Below are positions 1-5,584 of a stretch of 7,045 bases of DNA, in pieces. The first letter of the stretch is position 1; every line of letters begins with the position of its first letter. A program made the translations under genes and the position numbers. The notes under the pieces are model-generated. The model did no database searches. It saw nothing but the letters and a program-made list of their open reading frames with translations, and was not told the origin of the DNA. This DNA is from Granulicella sp. (lineage in GTDB: Bacteria; Acidobacteriota; Terriglobia; Terriglobales; Acidobacteriaceae). Location of the stretch: contig PKWK01000325.1 in the NCBI GenBank assembly GCA_003133205.1, forward strand, positions 1 to 7,045. Reading direction: 5' to 3'.

Positions 1-1
1 G

Positions 2-163
2 GTCGCGCCAGCGGTGCTGGGGGGTTTCCTGATACCCCTTATGATCGGGGCCAGGGATGTCGCCTTCCCGAAGATCAATCTCCTGAGCTGGTATCTGTTC
101 GTCTTCGGCGGCTGTTTTGAGTTATATTCCATGATCTTTGGTGGGGTTGATACGGGATGGACC
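2..163 (+). pseudogene. ctaD: Cytochrome c oxidase subunit I, internal fragment
   Basis: This piece encodes part of the heme-copper oxidase catalytic subunit, the membrane protein that reduces O2 to water in aerobic respiration. The frame is open from the window edge and reads [20 protein letters not shown] followed by [17 protein letters not shown] and ends GGVDTGWT. These match the conserved subunit I stretch that typically reads MIGARD-AFPR-NLLSWY...[14 protein letters not shown]. The match stops abruptly after GWT (codon ACC at 161-163), where FYTPYS is expected; the next codons read [10 protein letters not shown] and then a stop at 194-196. About 54 residues of a protein of over 500 are present, and no heme or copper ligand lies in this part. 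It may continue to the left of the window. It is a 3'-truncated remnant or one side of a recombination or assembly junction. The family call is firm; why it is broken is not known. Confidence 0.88.
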
Positions 164-165
164 CG

Positions 166-690
166 CGGGGTGCAACATGCGACGGGGAAAGAGTGAACTT
201 GCCGCTCTTTTCGGAAGACACACCAGAAGGAAACAAGGAAACGGCACGAATATCGCTCCCCGAACAGACCGGCCAGGTTTGGCATGTTTATCTGCCGGAA
301 GTGCGTCCAGGGCAACTGTATGGCTACAGAGTTTACGGTCCTTACGAGCCGGCACGCGGTCATCGTTTCTACCCGGCCAAGCTTCTGCTAGATCCCTATG
401 CCAAAGCCATCGCCGGTGAGATCCGGTGGAGCGACGTACTTTTCGGCTACACGCCGGGTCATCCGGATGCTGACCTCTCTTGCGACGGCCGCGACAGCAC
501 CGCGAGCATACCAAAGTGTATGGTTGTGGATGATCGTTTCGATTGGAAGGATGACACCCACCCTCAGACTCCTTGGAACAAGACGGTCATTTACGAGATG
601 CATGTCAAAGGGTTTACAGCTCGCCACCCCGAGGTCCCGAAGGAGTTGCGCGGAACCTATGCTGGCTTGGCGTTTCCAGCGATTATTGAT
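166..690 (+). pseudogene. glgX: GlgX-type glycogen debranching enzyme, N-terminal fragment
   Basis: GlgX-type isoamylases hydrolyse alpha-1,6 branches of glycogen in the cytoplasm. The frame running from 157 gives, in order, [87 protein letters not shown] and TVIYEMHVKGFTARHPEVP, ending RGTYAGLAFPAIID. This is the N-terminal beta-sandwich (CBM48) and the entry to the alpha-amylase barrel, in the usual order. About 10 residues seem to be missing between LFSED and TPEGNKE, where family members normally have a strand of the type VELCLFD. Homology begins close to the cox1 break (about 166) and ends at IID (688-690), where family members continue YLKSLGV. Roughly 175 of about 700 residues remain, without the catalytic Asp and Glu residues, so it cannot be active. 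The open frame itself runs on to a stop at 811-813, but residues after IID are unrelated. Confidence 0.87.
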
Positions 691-960
691 TGCAATTCCA
701 CGTTGAGCCGGTCTCTGAAACTTGGTCCGGCTGGCATGAACAACTGCCGAAGCAACTGCCTGGGGAAGACGACCCAAGGCGAAGTCAACTTGCAGAAGTT
801 GGCAGAAAGATAATCGCGAGGTTCTTCGATACTGCTCTTTCGCAAGATATTTCTGTCTCTGACGGATTTCACTAAGACCCGATCAAATTTCGCTCTCGAA
901 TCGCTTGAGCGAGCCTGAGCTCTTGTTCGTGTACATCGTGGGAGTCGAATTCCAGGAGAC
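690..960 (+). pseudogene. Unidentified decayed coding sequence, copy 1 of a diverged pair
   Basis: This stretch begins where the GlgX homology ends. One frame is open from 690 to 875 (TTG first codon, no convincing ribosome binding site) and reads EQLPKQLPGEDDPRRSQLAE then VGRKIIARFFDTAL. A second frame from 905 reads MSEPELLFVYIVGVEFQET. Both stretches reappear in copy 2 (2212-2464) as IEQIGRGVIPRFLETVL and GLGVLFLYMVGTALPAL. Differences between copies in these plus-strand frames are mostly conservative (V/I, I/V, F/L, D/E, A/V, I/M), which suggests the plus strand once coded for protein. Stops and frame changes separate the two blocks in both copies. I do not recognise the family. Confidence 0.45.
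796..953 (+). repeat. Diverged direct repeat, copy 1 (partner at 2264-2417)
   Basis: Two blocks align by eye with 2264-2417: 796-840 with 2264-2308 (34 of 45 bases equal by hand count) and 902-953 with 2366-2417 (about 35 of 52 equal). The gaps between blocks are 61 and 57 bases, so order and spacing are kept. It may be a decayed gene duplication or part of an old mobile element. I see no terminal inverted repeats that would mark element ends. Confidence 0.6.
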
Positions 961-991
961 CTCTGGATTCCTCTGGAAGAATGCACGACGT

Positions 992-1120
992 ACTCTCGTA
1001 GAAAATCGTAACGGTTTGATCGCAGCCGTGATGGGATCCCATGCCGATGGCGGTACAGCGCGCGGCGCGATGCTCGCTGAGAACCGGGAACTCACACGGG
1101 GCAGTGTGCATCAACGACGG
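992..1120 (+). mobile_element. IS5-type transposase remnant
   Basis: The frame through 905-1222 contains TLVENRNGLIAAVMGSHADG followed by GTARGAMLAENREL. This matches the block around the second catalytic Asp of IS5-family DDE transposases, which typically reads LVENRNGL-(x)n-HADGTAERDAALLML. The expected catalytic Asp, usually a little further on in a GADKAYD-type motif, is not seen; the frame degrades after about 1100 and ends at 1220-1222. Neither the start of the transposase nor terminal inverted repeats are visible, so this is a short dead scrap. It suggests insertion sequences have been active here and may have caused the neighbouring breaks. The family call rests on this one well-conserved motif. 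Confidence 0.68.
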
Positions 1121-1397
1121 CTGGCGGAGTCGGAATGTCCTTCGCGGCACCCGACAACCTCAACTTGCGAGACTCCCCGATCTCAGTTGCCGGCAGTTGG
1201 GGTATTCACCGGCTGCAACTGAAGTACTTGAGGACAACTGTTCTGGATCGAAGTACAAACAGACCATTGCCAGGGTAGCCTGATCTCACCTACTAAAGGT
1301 GGGTGTTCACAACTATCAATATCTTGTGCGGGGAAGCCTGATATTCCGGAAAACCCGCCATTGAATTGAAGGGAGTGAGAACGTGTACATGTCAGCC

Positions 1398-1578
1398 TCC
1401 TTCATCGCGGCCCATGTTTGTGTGTGTGCATTCAACATCGGGGAGGATGGCGACCTTGTTCTTGACCGTGCGAAGTGATGCGACGATTGGGCATGATCTT
1501 CAACGACTTTCTGCCGAGAGCTGGATAACTAGAGATGATGCCATTGAAACGAGTGGCTTGGAATCGATGGCACTCTAA
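1398..1578 (+). mobile_element. Possible IS110-type transposase N-terminal remnant (weak)
   Basis: One frame reads RPMFVCVHSTSGRMATLFLT and then VRSDATIGHDLQRLSAESWI and TRDDAIETSGLES before a stop at 1576-1578. The spacing loosely resembles the start of IS110-family transposases (a short D-V-H-K region, then a stretch like RFDAT-DLQRLS-WL-x-GV-AMESTG-YW). The defining acidic residues are not preserved and the likeness could be chance. I list it because it lies between other transposase debris. Without a profile search it cannot be distinguished from random open frame. Confidence 0.22.
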
Positions 1579-1599
1579 CGCACGATCCAGACGGGATAT

Positions 1600-1680
1600 G
1601 TCAGACTCATCATCGAAATGAGTAGAAATGATCCGTTGCTGTGGAGGCGAATTGAACGAACCTTCATAGATTGATGTGTA
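1600..1680 (+). mobile_element. Possible integrase-core (IS3/IS481-like) transposase scrap
   Basis: The frame starting with GTC at 1600 reads VRLIIEMSRNDPLLWRRIER then TFID before a TGA at 1672-1674. This resembles the helix-turn-helix linker found before the rve integrase core in many transposases, typically LIR-MSR-NPLWGA-RIHGELLKLGI. A few residues seem lost between LW and RRI, and the stop falls where the protein should continue. It is about 25 codons long, so the call is tentative. It fits the surrounding insertion sequence debris. Confidence 0.4.
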
Positions 1681-1722
1681 TCGTGATGGCAATCAGCATT
1701 GGGTTGCGAGAGTGAGGCCACA

Positions 1723-2166
1723 ATGGTAACTGAAACATGGAGGATCTGGACTCTGAGTAATGACACAACTGCAAGTGCGTACCTTGCCGTCAGTCTGTTT
1801 CGAGGTGTTTCCGTTATTCTCTCTCGCTTTGCTTCCCTTGGAGAACTTGCCAACGTGATGGAGATCCTTCTAGCGGCAGCAACCGCGGTTATGGGTGCCT
1901 GTGGTGTCCTTGTGTGTTTGGGTCGGGACGTTTGTAATATCGATGCTTCCCCAACGGGCGAAGAATACAGATTGCCTGACGACGACCGATGCGCTCGGCC
2001 TATTTTCTCTTGGGAGGAACATGCCGAAGTCAATGTCAGACTTGAGGAGAGATACCCTCGTCCTCTGCATAGATACCGGTGTATCGTGATGATCCAGGGT
2101 TCTGAAAAAGACGCTCTGGAGAAAGGACAAGAGGCGTGGCATGTCGGAGGAGACTATGAACGGTGA
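1723..2166 (+). CDS. Hypothetical ORF with one membrane helix
   Basis: This is an open frame of 147 codons starting at ATG 1723, preceded by GTGAGG at 1712-1717 at a workable distance; a TTG at 1699 is a weaker alternative. I do not recognise it. The first part holds a mildly hydrophobic stretch (SAYLAVSLFRGVSVIL) and then a convincing membrane helix, VMEILLAAATAVMGACGVLV. The C-terminal part is polar and acidic (SWEEHAEVNVRLEERYPRP). A protein with a cytoplasmic tail after one or two membrane spans would fit. Its stop (2164-2166) overlaps by 11 bases a small ATG at 2156 that has its own GGAGGAG site. The surroundings are decayed, so this could be a chance open frame or a remnant. Confidence 0.28.
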   Translation: MVTETWRIWTLSNDTTASAYLAVSLFRGVSVILSRFASLGELANVMEILLAAATAVMGACGVLVCLGRDVCNIDASPTGEEYRLPDDDRCARPIFSWEEHAEVNVRLEERYPRPLHRYRCIVMIQGSEKDALEKGQEAWHVGGDYER

Positions 2167-2464
2167 TACGCACCTGCGGGGCGAACCGGGCGACTTGGTT
2201 AGCGAAAGTATTTACCGATTGAGGTATCTGAGAGGATCAGCCCACTGCAAGAGGAAATCGAGCAAATTGGCAGAGGGGTGATCCCAAGGTTCCTTGAAAC
2301 TGTTCTTTGACGAGGCAGTTTTCGCCGGCGGATCCACTGAGTTCTGAATGACTGCGAGGTTGTATCGCGTGTCCGGACTTGGAGTCTTGTTCTTGTATAT
2401 GGTGGGAACGGCACTCCCTGCCCTCCGTCGCATCACGGTGAGAGAAGCCAATGGAGCAGTATGA
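2156..2464 (+). pseudogene. Unidentified decayed small gene, copy 2, ending in an ATGA overlap with the methyltransferase
   Basis: A strong ribosome binding site (GGAGGAG, 2146-2152) lies just before ATG 2156, giving MNGDTHLRGEPGDLVSESIY and then a frame change near 2212. The continuing frame reads YLPIEVSERISPLQ and IEQIGRGVIPRFLETVL before a TGA at 2308-2310. After a second frame change, a 38-codon frame (2348-2464) reads MTARLYRVSGLGVLFLYMVG and TALPALRRITVREANGAV. Its stop overlaps the methyltransferase start as ATGA (2461-2464), the usual sign of translational coupling. If the frames are joined, this was a protein of about 100 residues with one hydrophobic segment near the end. The family is unknown to me. 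A related broken copy lies at 690-960. It could also be several small real ORFs, but the shared blocks make decay more likely. Confidence 0.42.
2264..2417 (+). repeat. Diverged direct repeat, copy 2 (partner at 796-953)
   Basis: This is the partner of the repeat at 796-953, in the same orientation. The best matching parts are AATTGGCAGA...AGGTTC near 2265-2290 and TCTTGTTCTTGTATATGGTGGG... near 2385-2405. Here the copy is followed by a methyltransferase, while copy 1 is followed by a transposase scrap, so the flanks are not duplicated on the right side. Confidence 0.6.
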
Positions 2465-3032
2465 ATCGATTCCACGGATGGTACTGCCGATCGGGCCACT
2501 GGAAGCGGAAGATAAAAGATAAGATTCTTCCATGGACCCTTCGGGATCTGGAACTCGGGGATTCAGTTTTGGAGATTGGCCCTGGACCCGGTGTCACAAC
2601 TGATTGCCTGCGACATCTTGTGAAGAGCGTCGAGTGCCTTGAGATCGATTCCGAGTTGGCGAGTTCCCTTGGGCATCGCTTGCTCGGGACGAATGTCCAT
2701 GTGCGACCTGGAGACGCTACCGCAATGCCGCACGGCGACGGCTTGTTTTCCGCAGTTGTCTCGTTCACGATGCTCCACCACGTGCCCTCATTCTTACTGC
2801 AGAATCAGCTATTCGCCGAAGCGCATCGAGTCCTCAGGCCGGGAGGGTTTTCGCGGGTGTGGACAGCTTGCCATCCCCACTGATGCGCATCATCCACCTT
2901 GGCGATACGATGGTCCTCATCGAGCCTGCCACTCTGGCTGGCCGGCTTGAATCTGCCGGATTCTCGTCGATTGGCGTTGAATTAGGCGCCGGGTGGTTTC
3001 GCTTTTCAGCGAGACGTCCCTTTGACGGTTAG
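2461..3032 (+). pseudogene. Class I SAM-dependent methyltransferase, broken by a one-base deletion
   Basis: Proteins of this type transfer a methyl group from S-adenosylmethionine to an unknown small substrate in the cytoplasm. From ATG 2461 the frame starts MNRFHGWYCRSGHWKRKIKD and has motif I VLEIGPGPGVTT (residues 36-47), the ribose-binding acidic motif ECLEID (58-63), GDATAMP (84-90), SFTMLHHV (101-108) and RVLRPGG (123-129). The frame then ends early at a TGA (2881-2883). In the frame one base over, from 2847, the family sequence continues VFAGVDSLPSPLMRIIHLGD, MVLIEPATLAGRLESAGF and GAGWFRFSARRPFDG to a TAG at 3030-3032. Restoring one G in the run GGAGGGTTTT (2842-2851) gives an intact protein of about 190 residues, the usual size. 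The break removes only the C-terminal third, so the lesion may be recent, a sequencing error, or a slippage site. The start overlaps the upstream stop as ATGA; no strong ribosome binding site is seen. Confidence 0.85.
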
Positions 3033-3316
3033 CATCGATTATCCTTGCGAACCGCTGGTGCCGTTCCGTACTTCCTATGAGCCCGCATGGTCTGTGCAGC
3101 GAAAGCAACAAACCGATCAAGATTGGGAATCAACAGAACAATCGAAACAGGCTGAATACCGTCTTAGAAGATATCGAAGCGAGTGCGGTCAATAAAAGAG
3201 CACTGGATATAAGTGCGTCTGAATAGTTTGCACGTACCATTTCAGGGTACAGAAATACCTAATCCGCCATCCATCCTTTCCAAGAACACTGTGAATTGCA
3301 TTTTCTCGAGTCCGGA

Positions 3317-3332
3317 GTGACCAAAGTCGCTG
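3317..3332 (+). promoter_or_regulatory. Candidate operator shared by both ric genes, site 1
   Basis: The sequence GTGACCAAAGTCGCTG matches GTGACTAAAGTCCCTG at 6844-6859 in 14 of 16 positions. In both cases the first base lies 62 nt before the ATG. The core TGAC-N4-GTC resembles half of the TTGAC-N4-GTCAA pattern bound by some Crp/Fnr-family regulators, although the right half is imperfect (GTCG). A TCTAAA hexamer at 3352-3357 could be a -10 element; this would place transcription start near 3364, with the site centred near -41, a class II activator position. The protein that binds is not known. Confidence 0.5.
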
Positions 3333-3366
3333 TCATCTTGTTTGACGGTCTTCTAAAGTTCAGTTC

Positions 3367-3372
3367 AAGGAG
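3367..3372 (+). promoter_or_regulatory. Ribosome binding site of ric
   Basis: AAGGAG lies 6 nt before ATG 3379 and fixes this start. Confidence 0.85.
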
Positions 3373-3378
3373 CTAGTC

Positions 3379-4098
3379 ATGACTACAACCACACAGACCG
3401 TTCGCGAAATTGCTTTGGAACAACCATCCTCGATTCGGGTTTTCGAACAATACGGAATTGACTACTGTTGTGGTGGCCGCAAACCACTCGCTGAGGCGTG
3501 CACCGCTCGAGATATTCAAGTTGGCGCAGTGATCGCCGCACTCGAAGCCGCGGCACAGTGCCCTGCTTCAAACGCGGAAGATTGGTCGAAGGCATCGCTG
3601 GAAGGTCTGAGCAGACATATTGTCGCTACGCATCATGCCTATGTAAAGAGAGAGCTTCCGCGGCTGGCGATTTTGGCACAGAAGGTTGTCGCGCGCCACG
3701 GCGCGACCAGGGTTGAGTTGCCCGTGATTCAGTCGAAGCTGTCTCAACTCGATGAGGAGTTGAGCCCGCACCTGGCAAAGGAAGAACTCGTCCTGTTTCC
3801 ACATATTGCCAAACTAGAGCGCGCCATCAACGATGGTGGCTCGAAGCCACAAGGCTGCTTTGGCACGGTTGCCAACCCAATTGCCATGATGACCCAGGAG
3901 CACGACGCCGCAGGAACCTTGCTTGCGGAGATTCGTGATTTGAGCCACAACTTCATCCCCCCTGAAGGTGCTTGCCCCACCTATCATGCCTTCTACGATG
4001 GGTTGGATGAGTTTGAGCAGGATCTTCATCAGCACATTCATTTGGAGAACAACATCCTGTTTCCTCGCGCGATCGACCTGGAAAGAGCTTCGGCCTGA
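3379..4098 (+). CDS. ric: Iron-sulfur cluster repair di-iron protein (Ric/ScdA/YtfE family)
   Basis: Ric proteins restore Fe-S clusters damaged by nitric oxide or peroxide, using a hemerythrin-like di-iron centre, and act in the cytoplasm. The protein has 239 residues, close to the usual 220-245. Residues 5-60 are the ScdA_N (DUF542) domain, with TVREIALEQPSSIRVFEQYG and the paired cysteines in DYCCGG (C30, C31). The hemerythrin-like four-helix bundle follows. Candidate iron ligands are H80 or H85/H86 (HIVATHHAY), H131 and E135 (HLAKEE), H175 (TQEHD), and H219, H221 and E223 (HQHIHLENN); the H-x3-E pairs are the pattern known for YtfE. ATG 3379 has a good AAGGAG. The gene lies in front of a hemerythrin-like remnant and a Crp/Fnr-type gene, consistent with a nitrosative or oxidative stress locus. 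A candidate operator at 3317-3332 is shared with the second ric gene. The reading frame has no sign of decay, unlike most neighbours. Confidence 0.96.
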   Translation: MTTTTQTVREIALEQPSSIRVFEQYGIDYCCGGRKPLAEACTARDIQVGAVIAALEAAAQCPASNAEDWSKASLEGLSRHIVATHHAYVKRELPRLAILAQKVVARHGATRVELPVIQSKLSQLDEELSPHLAKEELVLFPHIAKLERAINDGGSKPQGCFGTVANPIAMMTQEHDAAGTLLAEIRDLSHNFIPPEGACPTYHAFYDGLDEFEQDLHQHIHLENNILFPRAIDLERASA

Positions 4099-4331
4099 TG
4101 AGTGATTATCGGCGGGAGTCTCACATTCCAGATGCAAGTTCACGGCCGGCTGGGGCGATTCGCATCACACTCGCCGCTCCCGGTATTGCAGATGGCCCGG
4201 CGCTGGTGAATACGGCTATCAACGACGATGACGAGCGGCGGAGCACTCAATTCTGGCAGACGAATCTGCCACGCGCGGTATATATGGATCTGCGGTCCCA
4301 TGCAAATGACGCGACGCATCCTGGAATGTGA
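4098..4331 (+). CDS. Small hypothetical ORF overlapping the ric stop
   Basis: A frame of 77 codons starts with ATG 4098, whose A is the last base of the ric stop TGA (TGATG). It reads MSDYRRESHIPDASSRPAGA, IRITLAAPGIADGPALVNTA and continues INDDDERRSTQFWQTNLPRA to a TGA at 4329-4331. I do not recognise it. It is hydrophilic with no membrane helix, signal peptide or cysteine. The overlap would allow translation by ribosomes finishing ric. No separate ribosome binding site is clear. Given the decay on both sides, it may be the remains of a larger gene; the tight coupling is the main argument that it is or was expressed. Confidence 0.4.
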   Translation: MSDYRRESHIPDASSRPAGAIRITLAAPGIADGPALVNTAINDDDERRSTQFWQTNLPRAVYMDLRSHANDATHPGM

Positions 4332-4678
4332 GGAGTCAAGTAAAACCAGATCTCAAGAGCGTCCGCCTGCGTAACCACCACACAAAGAATGCCAAGGAGG
4401 CTTGCGATTCTCCGGTGGCAATCCTTGAGCATGCCAATCGGATCATCGAACCCGCTGTCCGGCTTTGCACCAATCTGGATTCCCATGGCTGTTCCTTTCC
4501 CTCTCTATTCTCTTCGCTTCGTGATATTGTCGTCTATTCAGCAGCTATTGCCTTCTTCATGCACCCCGAAGCAGATGAATGTGTTGATTTGCGGAATCAT
4601 CACCCCAGGAGACAACGGTTCTTCGTTCGAGTGCAGGGACCAAAGGCCCAACTGCTAGAATCTTCGAGTGACTTCTGA
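4328..4678 (+). pseudogene. Hemerythrin-like (HHE) domain protein, decayed
   Basis: Hemerythrin-domain proteins bind O2 or NO at a di-iron site held by histidines and acidic residues. The frame (GTG 4328, 116 codons) reads DSPVAILEHANRIIEPAVRL, which resembles the first helix of HHE proteins (PV-IL-HEHR-IE-VL), and then LRDIVVYSAAIAFFMHPEAD, which resembles the second (F-R-FAD-x-HH-KEE). Key ligands are altered: HEHR has become HANR, and HH-KEE has become MHPEAD. The protein stops before helices 3 and 4, so a di-iron site could not form. No ATG lies at the usual place, although a GAGGAG is present at 4330-4335. It follows ric directly, a frequent pairing. Its end overlaps the next gene by 11 bases. 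The family call is by eye and moderate. Confidence 0.4.
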
Positions 4679-5219
4679 TCGCACCGATCTCGCCGTAGCC
4701 CTTGGGGAAACCGCGCTTCTGTCAAGCCTGACGCCGGAGGAGTTGAAAACGCTTGCTGCGCGCACAGTCCGCAAGCTATTCAGCGCAGGCGAGTTGCTCT
4801 TCTCCGAAGGCGAGCCTTGCAATGGCTTACACATCATTGCACGAGGTAAAATTCGTATCTTCAAGACCTCGGTGAGCGGCCGGGAACAGGTTCTGGCAGT
4901 CAACGTTCCGGGCGAGTCGATCGCCGAATTGCCAGTCTTCGACGGAGGCCCTTTTCCGGCTTCGGCCTCAATCGTCGAAGATGCGGAAATTGCCTACATC
5001 TCGCGGCGCGATTTCCAGGCGTACTGCATGGAGCATCCAGAGGTCGCACTCAAAGTGCTCCAGGTGGTGGGCTCCCGCTTGCGGCGCCTGGTGGGGATCA
5101 TTGAAGAATTGTCGTTTACCACGATTCGCCAACGGTTGATCTCGGCTTTGCTCAAGCTCGTCCGTTCGTCGTATTGCACCACTCACTGGATCAGAGACCT
5201 CGCCAGCCGTTCTGACTAG
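4668..5219 (+). pseudogene. Crp/Fnr-family regulator lacking its DNA-binding domain
   Basis: Crp/Fnr regulators sense a ligand or gas in an N-terminal beta-barrel and bind DNA through a C-terminal winged helix. The frame (GTG 4668, 183 residues) holds the whole sensor domain, about residues 18-120: LLSSLTPEELKTLAART, AGELLFSEGEPCNGLHIIAR, GKIRIFK, PGESIAELPVFDGGPFPAS and SIVEDAEIAYISRRDF. The dimer helix follows (LKVLQVVGSRLRRLVGIIEE, 129-148), then FTTIRQRLISALLKL (150-164). The family sequence stops there; the last 19 residues (VRSSYCTTHWIRDLASRSD) are unrelated and the expected HTH of about 60 residues is absent. No cysteine cluster of the Fnr 4Fe-4S type is present. It could still dimerise and act as a binding-only protein, but a dead remnant is likelier, since a cupredoxin fragment starts soon after. 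There is no good ribosome binding site before the GTG, which overlaps the previous frame by 11 bases. Confidence 0.85.
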
Positions 5220-5231
5220 CACAGTGGCTAG
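5216..5231 (+). repeat. Small inverted repeat at the end of the Crp/Fnr fragment
   Basis: CTAGC-ACAGTG-GCTAG forms a perfect 5-bp stem with a 6-nt loop and overlaps the TAG stop (5217-5219). No T-run follows, so an intrinsic terminator is unlikely. It sits near the junction between the regulator and cupredoxin fragments. Confidence 0.3.
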
Positions 5232-5306
5232 AATTCGGCCGGCGTGATGGGACATAATCCGCCGCTAATCTTCCAGAGCCTTGCTATTTGCCCAAACCGC
5301 ACCTGA

Positions 5307-5537
5307 TCTTCGAAGGGAGAACGGCCAGATCATTGCACCGTCAATGGATGGAAATACGAAGCTGGGTCAGGGAGCGCGCCGTTTGCTTCGAGCCTACTCC
5401 AGCCACGCACAAGCTTCTATCACGTGTTCGACAAGCCGGGTACATATAATTATGTCTGCGTCGTGCACGAAAGTAGCGGCATGAAAGGAACTGTTATTGT
5501 CAGGCCGGGGCTATTGCTCGCTTCGGGAAAGAAATGA
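5307..5537 (+). pseudogene. Cupredoxin (plastocyanin-like) C-terminal fragment
   Basis: Cupredoxins are small periplasmic or exported electron carriers with a type 1 copper. The frame open from 5307 (after a TGA at 5304-5306) reads PDHCTVNGWKYEAGSG, ASSLLQPRTSFYHVF, DKPGTYNYVCVVHESSGM and KGTVIVRPG, ending with a TGA at 5535-5537. The copper ligands are all present: His at 5331-5333 (DHCTV, normally PHTV), Cys at 5457-5459, His at 5466-5468 and Met at 5481-5483 in the typical C-x2-H-x4-M pattern. The first strands and any signal peptide are missing and there is no start codon with a ribosome binding site, so it is 5'-truncated. It may have been a single-domain plastocyanin or the end of a larger copper protein. 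It lies 3' to 3' with the PAS-LuxR gene, 47 bp apart, with no clear terminator between them. Confidence 0.75.
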
Positions 5538-5584
5538 CTAACCAGTCACGCAAGACGGCTAATCCTGTATCCAATGATTTGGGG

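Larger units (their letters stand above)
1121..1722 (+). other. About 600 bp without an intact gene; mobile-element debris
   Basis: No intact gene is visible here. Short frames change register often, as expected for decayed sequence. Two weak transposase-like stretches are listed separately (1398-1578 and 1600-1680). A small inverted repeat CACCT-ACTAA-AGGTG lies at 1287-1301 without a T-run, so I do not call it a terminator. No tRNA, CRISPR or origin-like structure was seen. Confidence 0.5.
3033..3378. other. Intergenic region upstream of ric
   Basis: About 345 bp separate the methyltransferase from ric. I find no gene in either strand. The stretch from about 3160 to 3310 is AT-richer than the flanks, as expected for a promoter region. 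A small inverted repeat GTACC-ATTTCAG-GGTAC lies at 3234-3250. The block at 3317-3332, shared with the second ric gene, is listed separately. Confidence 0.5.

Noticed and set aside
1287..1301. Inverted repeat CACCT-ACTAA-AGGTG
   Set aside because: Short stem, no T-run and no intact gene ending nearby, so a terminator call is not supported.
1575..2033. Minus-strand open frame of 152 codons
   Set aside because: Low-complexity, Ser/Arg-rich composition with no family motif and no good ribosome binding site; it spans several unrelated plus-strand remnants, so it is probably a chance open frame.
3234..3250. Inverted repeat GTACC-N7-GGTAC before ric
   Set aside because: Five-base arms are expected by chance in a region of this size; not shared with the second ric gene.
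3814..4143. Minus-strand open frame across the end of ric
   Set aside because: It is antisense to a well-conserved gene; its openness follows from ric codon composition.
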